Source of the DNA: JBAVQS01 sp049694275
GTDB lineage: Bacteria; Chloroflexota; Anaerolineae; UBA4142; SHND01
Length of the DNA: 20,012 nucleotides
Direction: 5' to 3'
Assembly: GCA_049694275.1 (NCBI GenBank)
Contig: JBAVQS010000190.1
Coordinates: 1 to 20,012 of the forward strand
The notes beneath the pieces were generated by a model. That model searched no databases. It worked only from the letters and a program-made list of their open reading frames with translations, and was not told the DNA's origin. The translations under genes were made by a program, and so were the position numbers. The stretch's first letter is position 1. Every line of letters starts with the position of its first letter. Positions 7,087 through 15,612 of the stretch are shown piece by piece.

Positions 7087-9312
7087 ATGTCTGTGGTCCA
7101 CGAGTGTGAGGCGATCAAAGTACTCCCTTCCGGGATTATCGTCCGGTTGGGGGATGGCCGGGAAGGTTTTTTGCCGCGGCGTGAGTTTATGTTGTCCGGG
7201 ACGCGGGACTTGCGCCAGGTGTTCCAGCCTGGCCAGCGATTCCAGGCCGTCGGCGAGGATGGTCAGGATCAAGAATCGGGACGCGTGCTCTTGCAGCTTG
7301 TTTCCCAGGACCACTGGAACCGGCTCCTCAAGGATTATCCCGTGGGCAGCACGGTCACGGGTCTGGTGACCGGGGTTGAACCGTACGGTGTCTTTGTCAA
7401 TCTTCTCCCTGGCGTGACAGGATTGGCGCCGCGTGAAGAGATGACTGCCGGGATCATCGCCCGGACGGAGGATGCCGCCTGGATCGGCGATATGGTTCGT
7501 TGCCAGGTCGCGTCGGTCGATACTCAGGAGCACCGGGTGACGTTGAGTATCCGGGCGGCACGCGCCGGGCGCAGCGCCTCGCTGGAATCGGGGAATCTGA
7601 AACAGCCGGCGCCGGTTTCTGCGCCTGAAGTCCCGACCCTCGCGCCGGCGCCCGCTTCCACGGTTCAGGTTCCCTCTTTGCGCATCTTGATCGTCGACGA
7701 TCAGGCGGAACTACGCGATCAATTGGCAGACCATCTCATGCACGCGGGACATGCGGTGCAAGAGGCGGACTCGGCAATGACGGCGCGGGTCCTGCTCGAG
7801 GCGCAGAGCTTTGATCTCATGGTCGCCGATGTCGCCATGCCCGGTATGACCGGCCTGGAATTGGCTGATCAAGTCCTGCTCCTTGCACATCACCCGCGCA
7901 TTATTTTAATGACCGACTGGAGCCGCGCGCTCACCCTCCAGGTGGATATGGAGCGGTTGCACGCGCAGGGGGTAGACCTGATTACCAAACCGCGGCACGC
8001 GTTAGAACTGGACCAGATTCTGCAGAGTGATTATGGCAATGGAGTGGCGCAGGACGGGGCGCGACGGCGGCGCAATCCGGCGGCAGCGCAATTCCGTTCC
8101 AATCTCTCGCGCATGCTCAACGCGATCCTGCGCGATGTGGTATCCCAGACCAGTGCGAGCCTGGTGCTCGTCTTTTCGATCGATTCGCGCCTGCAGCGGC
8201 TACACATTGTCGGCCGGCGTGGCGACGACAGTAGCTTGCGCGAAAACGAGCTGCAAGCACACTGGCGCTATAGCCCGATCCGTGACGCGATCGAGGATGG
8301 CGACCTTGTCGTATCCAAAGATGCGCTGGCCGAAAGGGAGCAAAAGCGCTTTCAGTATCTCTTGCGGATCCTCGATTTCGGAAGCTGTGTCGGATATCCG
8401 GTTAACGCCCAATCGCCTACGGCAGTCTTTGCGTTTCACCCGGCGCCCCATCACTTTACGCACAACCATGAGAAATTCATCCGCGCCGCCGCGGAGCGAA
8501 TCGGGGCGGCGATTGATCGCGACCTGATGGAAAAATCGCTGGCCCAGATGCAGCGGTATGTGCTCCTTGGGCAATTGTCGGCCGTGGTGGTGCACGAGAT
8601 CAACAACAAGTTCGGCGCTTCCTACTGGCTCGCCAAAAAGTTGCCCGATGATTTAAAGACCCTCGAACGGCGGCTGGATGGGACGGACGTTGCCGCGCGT
8701 CGCGAGGCATGGCACAAGTCCTACAACCGCATCCAGGAAATCATCCAATCGATGAGCGATCTGGACAAGATTGTCGAGGGTTTTCATTCTCTCTTGAAAC
8801 AGCAGGGGACGACACGTCTCAATGTCCACGAGATCGTCGAGCAGGCGGTGGCTTCGAGTCATTCGCTGGCCCAGGAGGCGCATGTCCAGATTCACACCCA
8901 TTTCGACCACCCCACACCGTATGTTTTTGGAGAGGGCGCCTGGCTCCAACAGGCCTTTCTCAATACGCTGTTGAATGCGATTCAACAGATTCAAGAGAGC
9001 AAAGCCACCCCGCGGGGAAATATATTGGTCTCGACCGGCACGGCCCCGGGCGAGACCCACCTGGGGCTTCAGATTCGAATCGCAGATGATGGCCCCGGCA
9101 TCCACAGCGCGCTGCGTGAGCGCATCTTTGATCTGGGATTCACCACGCGCGAACAGGGGAGCGGGATCGGCCTGTTTATGACACGTAACCTGGTACAATC
9201 GATGGGCGGACGCATTTCAATCCAGGAGAGCCATATCTTGTGGGGCACTACATTTCTGATCGAGCTTCCGGTCGCAGATGAAGACGATGGGCCGGTAGAG
9301 GGGCGGGGATGA
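7087..9312 (+). CDS. Hybrid histidine kinase with two N-terminal S1 domains: S1-S1-REC-GAF-like-HK
   Basis: A 741-residue soluble signalling protein of unusual build. Residues 1-75 and 84-158 are two S1/OB-type domains, shown by GREGFLPRREF and YGVFVNLLPGVTGLAPREEM, the motif found in ribosomal protein S1 and other RNA-binding proteins. After a proline-rich linker comes a receiver domain (199-315) with the acidic pair Asp204-Asp205, phospho-acceptor Asp248 and Lys301. A GAF-like region (about 338-480) follows. The kinase core has His503 in VVVHEINNKFG, the N-box Asn630, the G1 box DDGPGI (668-672) and the G2 box GSGIGL (691-696). There are no membrane segments. A clear promoter and GGAG precede the ATG. 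The last four bases (ATGA) overlap the next start, so translation is coupled. The domains are confident; nucleic acid as the input is inferred from the S1 folds. Confidence 0.88.
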   Translation: MSVVHECEAIKVLPSGIIVRLGDGREGFLPRREFMLSGTRDLRQVFQPGQRFQAVGEDGQDQESGRVLLQLVSQDHWNRLLKDYPVGSTVTGLVTGVEPYGVFVNLLPGVTGLAPREEMTAGIIARTEDAAWIGDMVRCQVASVDTQEHRVTLSIRAARAGRSASLESGNLKQPAPVSAPEVPTLAPAPASTVQVPSLRILIVDDQAELRDQLADHLMHAGHAVQEADSAMTARVLLEAQSFDLMVADVAMPGMTGLELADQVLLLAHHPRIILMTDWSRALTLQVDMERLHAQGVDLITKPRHALELDQILQSDYGNGVAQDGARRRRNPAAAQFRSNLSRMLNAILRDVVSQTSASLVLVFSIDSRLQRLHIVGRRGDDSSLRENELQAHWRYSPIRDAIEDGDLVVSKDALAEREQKRFQYLLRILDFGSCVGYPVNAQSPTAVFAFHPAPHHFTHNHEKFIRAAAERIGAAIDRDLMEKSLAQMQRYVLLGQLSAVVVHEINNKFGASYWLAKKLPDDLKTLERRLDGTDVAARREAWHKSYNRIQEIIQSMSDLDKIVEGFHSLLKQQGTTRLNVHEIVEQAVASSHSLAQEAHVQIHTHFDHPTPYVFGEGAWLQQAFLNTLLNAIQQIQESKATPRGNILVSTGTAPGETHLGLQIRIADDGPGIHSALRERIFDLGFTTREQGSGIGLFMTRNLVQSMGGRISIQESHILWGTTFLIELPVADEDDGPVEGRG

Positions 9313-11468
9313 CAGACAAAAATCCGATTCGTTTGCTCGTCGTCGACGACGATTGGCGCTTTTGCCGGGCTATTGAAGAAGCCGTGGGGGATAGCACGGA
9401 TGGGCGCTATGAAGTGAAATCGGCGACGACGGTGGCCGAAGCCAATCTCGTCGTAAGCTCGACCCGGTGGCCCTTTGACCTGTTCTTGATCGATCAACGA
9501 CTGGAAGACCGGGAGATTGACGGCATCGAGTTGACGACCCGGCTGCTCAAGGCTAGCCCCAGCAGTGGGGCGATCGTTCTGACCGGTTTTGCCAGCGTCG
9601 AGGATGGCTTGCGCGCGTTGCAGGCGGGGGCGGATGACTATATTCCCAAAACCCGGAATTGGGATACCCTGTTCAAAGAGCTTACCCTGCGCATCAAGGT
9701 GCTGATCGAGAACCGGGAGATTCGGCGTCGTCGCATTCAAGAACTGGAAAGCCTCAACAAAATCCTCGAAGAGACCATCGGGTACGGGGCCGAGGCCGAT
9801 CTGGAGGTGGTACTCAACTCGGTGGCCGAGCAGACTAACCGCGCCCTGCCCGGTGTCGATGCCATCTGCCTTTACTATATTGACCGTGAGACGCAAACCC
9901 CCCGGCTCGGCGGCGTTACCGGCGTGTGGGATCAAACGCCGGCAGCGACCATCGGGAGCGGCGAATCGGTGGTGAGCCGCGCTTTGCAGCTCGACGCCCC
10001 CTATTACGCCCCGGATTCGGCGGCCGATGCCTTTGTGGGGGGCACGTTTGTGACGCGTGAAAAGGTTTGCTCCACCGTTGTCTTTCCGCTCCTCTATGGA
10101 AACGAGCGTGTTGGCTGCATGTTTTTCAACTATCGCACCCCCCAGACTTTTCCCGAACACGAAACACGCGAGCTGACCCTGTTTGCCCGGCAGGCTGCGC
10201 TCGCCATCCACAAGGCCGTCCTGTACGACGAGACCCGTCGCCGCCAGCAGCGATTTGAAACGGTTGCCCGGATCATGCCGGTCATCGGCGCGACCCTCGA
10301 CCCGCAAGAGGTTGTCCGCGCGATTCTCACCGAGGTGCTCAAGGTGGTGCGCGGCGCCCGCCAGGCCTGCATGCTGCACTATGAGCCCGAGACAGGGGAC
10401 CTTGTCTTTTCGCCAGTGAGTTTCGAGTTCTTTCGTATGGATGTCCCCGGCCAACAGGGCCGCACGCGCCTGAGCGCAGGGGAAAACAGCGTGGCGATGC
10501 GGGTGGCGCGGACCGGCCATGCAGAGAATGTGCCCAATGTCAATGCAAATCCAGACTATCTGCACGTCGTCAGCACCACGCATTCCGAATTGTGTGTCCC
10601 CATCAAGATTGGCAGCGAGATGCTCGGCGTGCTTGCGTTGGAGAGCGACCGCGGCCAGGCTTTTACGGATGAGGACCAGCGCCTGCTGGAAGCGCTGGCC
10701 GATCAGATAGCGATTGCGCTCAAAAAAGCGCAAGAGCATACCGAGTTCGTGAAAATACAGGACGAGTTGGCGGCCGATAGCGCCATCGCCTGGATGGGTC
10801 TCCTGGGGTCCAATTGGTCGCATACGGTCGTCCAGCGCACGCTCGAAATCGATGCCAAGGTCTACCGGCTGCGCGATTCCCTCGCGCCCTTGCGCGTCTC
10901 GCCGCAGGTGTTGACCTGGTTGGATGAAATCGAAGAAGCGAGCGCACAAATCAAAAACCTGCCCATCGCCGGCCGGCGCTCCGCCGCACCGCGCCGTGGA
11001 GCCGCAACCCTCTTGCTCGATCCGGTCCTCCACAAGCACGTCCGGCTCTGGTGTAGCAAGCGGCGCGATGTGCAGCTCACGCTCGAATTGTCCTGCGGTG
11101 GGGTCGAGGTGCCGATTGAAGAGGGCTGGCTTGAGATTCCGCTCGAAAAGTTGATCAATAACGCGCTCAAAGCCATGCCCGGGCCTGGCAAGTTGACCGT
11201 CCGGAGCATCCGGAGCGGAAATCAGGTCGAGGTTCAGGTTGAGGATACGGGCAAGGGCGTGCCGGAGAATATCCGCAAGATGCTTTTTAAACGGCCGGTT
11301 CCCCAACCCTCCGCGCAAGAGGGGAGTGGATTGGGGCTCCTCATTGCGCGCAAGGTTCTGACGGCGCATGATGGCGAACTCTTTTTGTTGCGCAGTGCGC
11401 CGGGGCAAGGGACGACGTTCGTGTTCCGGCTGCCGGTTACCGCGGCGGTGGGTGGGGAGGCTGGATGA
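9309..11468 (+). CDS. Receiver-GAF-GAF-histidine kinase
   Basis: A 719-residue cytoplasmic sensor kinase. The receiver comes first (residues 7-130), with VVDDD at 11-15, phospho-acceptor Asp62 and the lysine in DDYIPKT. A helical linker (about 125-155) leads to two GAF domains (about 155-305 and 317-477), which in this family bind small ligands or chromophores; no ligand can be named. The ATPase domain (about 595-713) is intact: N-box LINNALKA (Asn617-Asn618), G1 DTGKGV (646-651), G2 GSGLGL (672-677). The dimerisation region is atypical: the best acceptor candidate is His505 in NWSHTVVQ, without the usual acidic residue after His. The start overlaps the previous gene's stop by ATGA and the end overlaps the next start the same way. 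Confidence 0.9.
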   Translation: MTDKNPIRLLVVDDDWRFCRAIEEAVGDSTDGRYEVKSATTVAEANLVVSSTRWPFDLFLIDQRLEDREIDGIELTTRLLKASPSSGAIVLTGFASVEDGLRALQAGADDYIPKTRNWDTLFKELTLRIKVLIENREIRRRRIQELESLNKILEETIGYGAEADLEVVLNSVAEQTNRALPGVDAICLYYIDRETQTPRLGGVTGVWDQTPAATIGSGESVVSRALQLDAPYYAPDSAADAFVGGTFVTREKVCSTVVFPLLYGNERVGCMFFNYRTPQTFPEHETRELTLFARQAALAIHKAVLYDETRRRQQRFETVARIMPVIGATLDPQEVVRAILTEVLKVVRGARQACMLHYEPETGDLVFSPVSFEFFRMDVPGQQGRTRLSAGENSVAMRVARTGHAENVPNVNANPDYLHVVSTTHSELCVPIKIGSEMLGVLALESDRGQAFTDEDQRLLEALADQIAIALKKAQEHTEFVKIQDELAADSAIAWMGLLGSNWSHTVVQRTLEIDAKVYRLRDSLAPLRVSPQVLTWLDEIEEASAQIKNLPIAGRRSAAPRRGAATLLLDPVLHKHVRLWCSKRRDVQLTLELSCGGVEVPIEEGWLEIPLEKLINNALKAMPGPGKLTVRSIRSGNQVEVQVEDTGKGVPENIRKMLFKRPVPQPSAQEGSGLGLLIARKVLTAHDGELFLLRSAPGQGTTFVFRLPVTAAVGGEAG

Positions 11469-13192
11469 TACCGCCGTCGGGGTTGCCCAAGCGTATCTTG
11501 ATTGTCGATAATGACCCGGGCACGCGCAAAGCGGTCAAGGAAGTATTCGAGCTTCGATATGAGGTCCATACGGCGGAAGGGAGCCGCGAGGAATTGTTAA
11601 GCGATGCGCGCCGGCTGCTTGCCCGCCACTCATTTCACCTCGCCATCCTGGACCTGCGCCTGTGGAATGATAACGATCCTGAAGATTGGAGCGGTTTTGA
11701 CCTTGCCTCCGAGATTGCCCGTGACTATCCCTGGGTCTCTTGCATGTTTCTGACCGGCTATGGCAACTTTGATGTAGCCAAGCGCGCGCTGGAACAGCAG
11801 ATCGTGCAGAGTATTACCCTGAAGGAAAAGGGGGTCAAAGAGCTTGTCGCCACGGTCGATGAGCTTTTTGCACATCGCATCAAATGCGCCTGGGATCAGG
11901 AAAAAAAGTGGCAGGGCAAGCAGGATTGGCTGGCGGCGCGCCGTTCTCTGTCTGATCTGGATTGGGGCGAGTCGTCGGTCGACGAGTTCCTCGATTCCGA
12001 ATTCCACGAGGCGCTGGCGCGGCTGTTTCCGGAGGCAACACACTTGCACCTGCGCCGGATCGGCGACGCGCCGAGTTCGCTTTCGGTCAAGCTGGGAAAT
12101 TCGTTGTTGCTGCGAGTTACTCCGCGGCTGGGAACGGAGTGGTTACAGGAAGTTGTCGTCAAGATCGGCCGGCGGGAGGCGGTCCGGCGTGAAATCGATA
12201 GCTATGACCGGTACGTCAAGAATCGTATGGCAGGGTATCGTTATGCGGACCAGAAGGCGCACGCGCTGACGGCGCATCTGGGAGGGATTGTTTATGCACT
12301 GATTGATACGGACATGGACCATTGGTCCACGTTCAAGGACTATTACCAGAAACCCGAGACGACTGGTGCGGACGTTAATGCTGTCCTCGACAGGCTTTTT
12401 GATCACCTGCTCAGCTCCTGGTACAGTAACGCCACAACCGAGCATTACAACCTCTGGCAGGAATATGGCCAGGCGCTGGACCTGGAACGCCGCCTCAGGG
12501 CGCTGGATTGGGGCGACGAGCCCACACTCCGGTTTCCCGGCCTGTCACGCCCGTTGCCCAACCCGCTCCCATGGCTTGCCCGGTATTCGGACAACAGTGA
12601 CATGCTCGCCAGCCAGCATATCATTCACGGCGACCTGCACAGCCGCAATATTTTCGTCGGCGATGATCAGGGAGTCTGGCTAATCGATTTTGAGCGAACC
12701 GGCCCCGGGCACGCGGTGCGCGATTTTGTCGAGTTGGAAACGGACATTAAATTCGGCTTGACCGAGCTGGACTCGGCCGAGCTGCCGCTCTTTTTCAAGC
12801 TCGAATGTGCGCTGTTGAGCCACAGCCGCGACCAGTGGTGGCATGGGGCTGTGCGGGCGCCCGAATCAGTCCGTCGAGATCCGCGGATGCGCCGGGCATT
12901 TAGCGCGATTGCCGAGCTCCGCCGCCTCGCCGCCAATCAATCTCGTTATCCCGATTTCCGTGATTACTACTGGGGCCTGCTCTTGCACACGCTCGCCATG
13001 GCTACCCTGGGGCCTATTTCAAAACAAGCCCGATCTCGCTGTAAGCTTTCGGCCGCGCTGATTTGCGATCGACTGGGAGATGGCCAGCATGTTCCTAATA
13101 GCTGGCCGCCTCGTACCCGCCTCGCTCCTCGCCGCAAAGGCCCGGTTCGCCCACGCCGACATCGTAAAAACCAAGGCGCGGCTGAAAAGTAG
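11465..13192 (+). CDS. Receiver domain fused to an aminoglycoside-phosphotransferase-like kinase
   Basis: A 575-residue fusion. Residues 9-140 are a receiver: VDNDP (15-18), phospho-acceptor Asp63, Thr97 and Lys120. From about 200 to 500 is a kinase fold of the APH/choline-kinase type. It has a candidate ATP lysine Lys233 in VVVKIGRREAVRRE, the catalytic loop HGDLHSRNIFV (His388, Asp390, Asn395) and the metal-binding Asp408 in LIDFERTG. The C-terminal 30 residues are very basic and probably disordered. The output of this receiver is therefore a phosphotransferase, not DNA binding. From memory, it resembles the kinase-like TCAD9 domain described in bacterial NTP-dependent conflict systems; this could not be checked. 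The substrate (protein, lipid or small molecule) is unknown. It is the last gene of the ATGA-coupled operon. Confidence 0.85.
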   Translation: MIPPSGLPKRILIVDNDPGTRKAVKEVFELRYEVHTAEGSREELLSDARRLLARHSFHLAILDLRLWNDNDPEDWSGFDLASEIARDYPWVSCMFLTGYGNFDVAKRALEQQIVQSITLKEKGVKELVATVDELFAHRIKCAWDQEKKWQGKQDWLAARRSLSDLDWGESSVDEFLDSEFHEALARLFPEATHLHLRRIGDAPSSLSVKLGNSLLLRVTPRLGTEWLQEVVVKIGRREAVRREIDSYDRYVKNRMAGYRYADQKAHALTAHLGGIVYALIDTDMDHWSTFKDYYQKPETTGADVNAVLDRLFDHLLSSWYSNATTEHYNLWQEYGQALDLERRLRALDWGDEPTLRFPGLSRPLPNPLPWLARYSDNSDMLASQHIIHGDLHSRNIFVGDDQGVWLIDFERTGPGHAVRDFVELETDIKFGLTELDSAELPLFFKLECALLSHSRDQWWHGAVRAPESVRRDPRMRRAFSAIAELRRLAANQSRYPDFRDYYWGLLLHTLAMATLGPISKQARSRCKLSAALICDRLGDGQHVPNSWPPRTRLAPRRKGPVRPRRHRKNQGAAEK

Positions 13193-13194
13193 TT

Positions 13195-13244
13195 GCTTGA
13201 GCGCCGGGCGGCGAGCAAGCACGTCATTGACTTGCGGGCAAGTC
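13195..13244. terminator. Two tandem hairpins between convergent genes
   Basis: The first (13195-13220) pairs GCTTG with CAAGC and, after two mismatches, CGCC with GGCG. The second (13229-13244) pairs GACTTG with CAAGTC around CGGG. They fill the space between the stops of the receiver-kinase gene and the SPFH gene. No U-tract follows, so intrinsic termination is uncertain. Confidence 0.4.
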
Positions 13245-13282
13245 CAAGAGGTCTGCCTCATTGCGTCCAAATGTGGCGATCT

Positions 13283-14179
13283 CTAGAACCGCGAGCGTGA
13301 CGTCGGCCCCCGCCGATTATTGTTCTGCTCCTTCCCTCCTGTTTTTGACGGTTCTTCAACCGACGGGGTTGAAGCGGAGGTAATCGTGCGAGGTTCCGGT
13401 GGCGCTGGGACGGCGGCGCCGCGCAGGTACGACCCCAACAGGTCCCCGATATTGACGTACTGCTCTTCAGCCTGCTGTGCGCTCAACCGTTCGACCAGCT
13501 CGACTGCCAATGCCTGCGCGACCTGTGAGGGATGGTATTCCTGCATCGATTGGATATTGTACCCGCGCTGCGCGGTCTGTTCCAGGCGCGCGGTCAAGAG
13601 CGGCGGTGGTGTGACTTCGGTCACGCGTACATCGCCGACTTTGATGCCTAGCCGGGCGAGCCGTCCTTCCAACCCGGTTTTCATCCCCTGTTCGATGGTC
13701 TGGAAGACAGCTCCGCCGCGGCAGACCTCTTCCGCTGCATATTCCCCGACCAGCCGGAGCAGTGTGTGCCGGGCGTGTCCTTCGACGAGCCCCAACATCA
13801 GGTCGGGGGTCAATTGCGAAAGGGGCGTGGCAATCTCAGGGATTGTCCGGCGCGGGTCGAACGTGAACGCGATCCAGATCTTGAGCCCCAGTTGCAGCGA
13901 GTCGCGTGCCGGCAGGTTTTGCATGACAAAAACCCGCGAGCGATTACCAATAAACACCTGTGGGCCGAGCGACTCGACCATCCGGTTAATCCAAAAGAAT
14001 TGCGGGCCGAGGGCGGCGTGGTAAATTCCCAATCGGTTGATCACCTGAACGTGATTCGCCGGCGCAAAGCACAGGCCCAGCGGACCGAGCAATTTCAATC
14101 CCAGGCTTTGCAATACCGGTTCTTGAGGTTGATTCTCGCTCACCTGTTTTTTCTCCCTTGGTTCCCAATCCGCTGCCAT
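13283..14179 (-). CDS. SPFH/band-7-like protein without an obvious membrane helix
   Basis: A 298-residue protein whose middle (about residues 40-225) resembles SPFH/band-7/stomatin domains. It has a strand-rich half (HVQVINRLGIYHAALGPQFFWINRM, continuing to LGLKIWIAFTFDPRRT) and a helical half ending in VRVTEVTPPPLLTARLEQTA. SPFH proteins usually form membrane-bound rings or scaffolds. Here the N-terminus has only a weak hydrophobic patch (LGLKLLGPLGLCFA) instead of a transmembrane helix. The last 40 residues are Pro/Ser/Thr-rich, then basic. The ATG at 14179 is chosen because AGGAG lies eight bases upstream and the start is one base after the stop of the NTPase gene; an alternative start at 14218 would lie inside that gene. 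Tight coupling suggests the two proteins work together. Confidence 0.7.
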   Translation of the reverse strand: MAADWEPREKKQVSENQPQEPVLQSLGLKLLGPLGLCFAPANHVQVINRLGIYHAALGPQFFWINRMVESLGPQVFIGNRSRVFVMQNLPARDSLQLGLKIWIAFTFDPRRTIPEIATPLSQLTPDLMLGLVEGHARHTLLRLVGEYAAEEVCRGGAVFQTIEQGMKTGLEGRLARLGIKVGDVRVTEVTPPPLLTARLEQTAQRGYNIQSMQEYHPSQVAQALAVELVERLSAQQAEEQYVNIGDLLGSYLRGAAVPAPPEPRTITSASTPSVEEPSKTGGKEQNNNRRGPTSRSRF

Positions 14180-14180
14180 G

Positions 14181-15569
14181 TTATAGCTCCTGGTCGGCGC
14201 ACAGGCGGTATCCCCCATCCGGTGTCTGAATCAGGTACTCTTGGCCGGGCAGATTGATCTGTTGGCGCAGCGCTTTCATAATGCGGACAAACTCGGCGAG
14301 CAGAGTCCCGCGGGTGAGAGCGGCCGCCTCCATTCGCTTTAAATGTTCGAGCAGTTCATGGCGATTGCACACGCGTGGCCGCCGATCATAGATGTACCGG
14401 AGCGTTTCGAACTCTGCAAAGGGAAATGGACCGACGATGCGACCGTTAATGCTCAACCGTTTCGAGCCGGGGTCCAGGGTTAGTGTGCCGTCTTCCTGGA
14501 ACAGAGCTGCGCTCCCGGATTCTGACTCACTGGCCTGTCCCAGGGCGTACTCGGCGAACAGTGGCGTGAACAACTGCACCCCTCCGGTCGGGGCCGGGCA
14601 GACGAGCCCTTTGCGGCGCAGGGGCCGCAGCCCCTCCTCCGCCGGCGTTTTTCCTTGCGCGATCATGGCCACGGTCGTCTGTTCCTGTTCTTCCAGACTG
14701 TCCCAGATTTTGCCGCACTCTTCCCAAACCTCGGCGTTGCGGGCCAGCAGGTCCATCAGATTGGGCGCCAGCGCCTTTTCGCCGTCGTTTGTGGCCGAAT
14801 AAATGGCTTTGAGCAGGCCGGCATGCCCACCGCTCAACTGGATTATGCGCCGGCTTTCGTCCTCGTAGAGCGGTCGACCCGGTGGGGTCACACGGGCCAC
14901 CAGCCTTCGCAACATGTATTCCGCTTCGGCCGGTTCATACGGCGGGACCGCCAGCGTATGGGCGGAGAGGAGCTCATAGAACGTCTCAAATTCCGGTGTG
15001 TGCGCCGGGTGAATCGTCCATAGTTCCAGCCGCGTCGCCGTGATATAGACCAATTTGTACTTGTGCTCATCGCGCAGCGCGCGCAACCCGCGCAGCGCGG
15101 CGGGTGACTGGAGAATGAGCGGGTCACAGTCGTCTAGCGCAACCAGCACCTGTTCCGCTCCCTGGGCAAACGCCTGGACGAGCGCCTGTTCGAGTTTGTG
15201 CTGTGCGATCAACGGGCTGGCGGACTGGACCGACTGTTCCCAGGCCTGGTCGAAAGGCGCTTGCAGCGCTGCCAGCGCGCCGCCCGCCTGGCCCGCTGCT
15301 TCGGCAAGCAGTTCCAGTAGTCTCGTATAGAGATCAAACTCGTCGTACTGGGGCAGTTTATTGCAATCTACATAGAGATAGAGAATGCGTGGCGCGGCCT
15401 GTTTCCAGTACTCTATTCGAACGTCCGCCCGTTTCAGGTGTCGCAGCACATTCGATTTTCCCGAACTACCGACCCCGACCAGGGAACAGGATTCGCCACG
15501 GCCGGCAAGCGCGGCGATCTCGGCAATAATTTTTTCACGAAAGTCCACCGGAAGGGCAAGGTCAGTCAT
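14181..15569 (-). CDS. STAND/AAA-like NTPase with C-terminal OmpR-type winged helix
   Basis: A 462-residue predicted signal-responsive NTPase. Walker A is GVGSSGKS (residues 32-39), Walker B is LVALDDCD (Asp146-Asp147), and YITATR (175-180) fits a sensor-1 strand. Residues 285-345 look like the winged-helix part that follows many STAND NTPase modules. Residues 360-460 match an OmpR/PhoB-type DNA-binding domain: LTLDPGSKRLSINGR at its start, FAEFETLRYIYDRR, and YLIQTPDGGYRL at the end, where the family usually has RTVRGVGYRL. It may thus be an NTP-dependent transcription regulator. GGAG lies before the ATG at 15569 and a strong promoter lies upstream. It is one base from the SPFH gene and paralogous to the partial gene at 19033. 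No effector domain is visible. Confidence 0.85.
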   Translation of the reverse strand: MTDLALPVDFREKIIAEIAALAGRGESCSLVGVGSSGKSNVLRHLKRADVRIEYWKQAAPRILYLYVDCNKLPQYDEFDLYTRLLELLAEAAGQAGGALAALQAPFDQAWEQSVQSASPLIAQHKLEQALVQAFAQGAEQVLVALDDCDPLILQSPAALRGLRALRDEHKYKLVYITATRLELWTIHPAHTPEFETFYELLSAHTLAVPPYEPAEAEYMLRRLVARVTPPGRPLYEDESRRIIQLSGGHAGLLKAIYSATNDGEKALAPNLMDLLARNAEVWEECGKIWDSLEEQEQTTVAMIAQGKTPAEEGLRPLRRKGLVCPAPTGGVQLFTPLFAEYALGQASESESGSAALFQEDGTLTLDPGSKRLSINGRIVGPFPFAEFETLRYIYDRRPRVCNRHELLEHLKRMEAAALTRGTLLAEFVRIMKALRQQINLPGQEYLIQTPDGGYRLCADQEL

Positions 15570-15612
15570 TTCGATCTCCTCGTGTGCGAATGCCTATCCA
15601 TCAGTGCGCTCT

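Noticed and set aside
6781..7533. Minus-strand open frame of 250 codons across the divergent promoter region
   Set aside because: It covers the start of the TlpA-like gene, both promoters and the S1 domains in antisense, and shows no domain.
9069..11408. A 779-codon open frame on the minus strand opposite the second kinase gene
   Set aside because: It is the antisense shadow of a high-GC gene with clear receiver, GAF and ATPase motifs. The shadow protein has no recognisable domain and overlaps two real genes.
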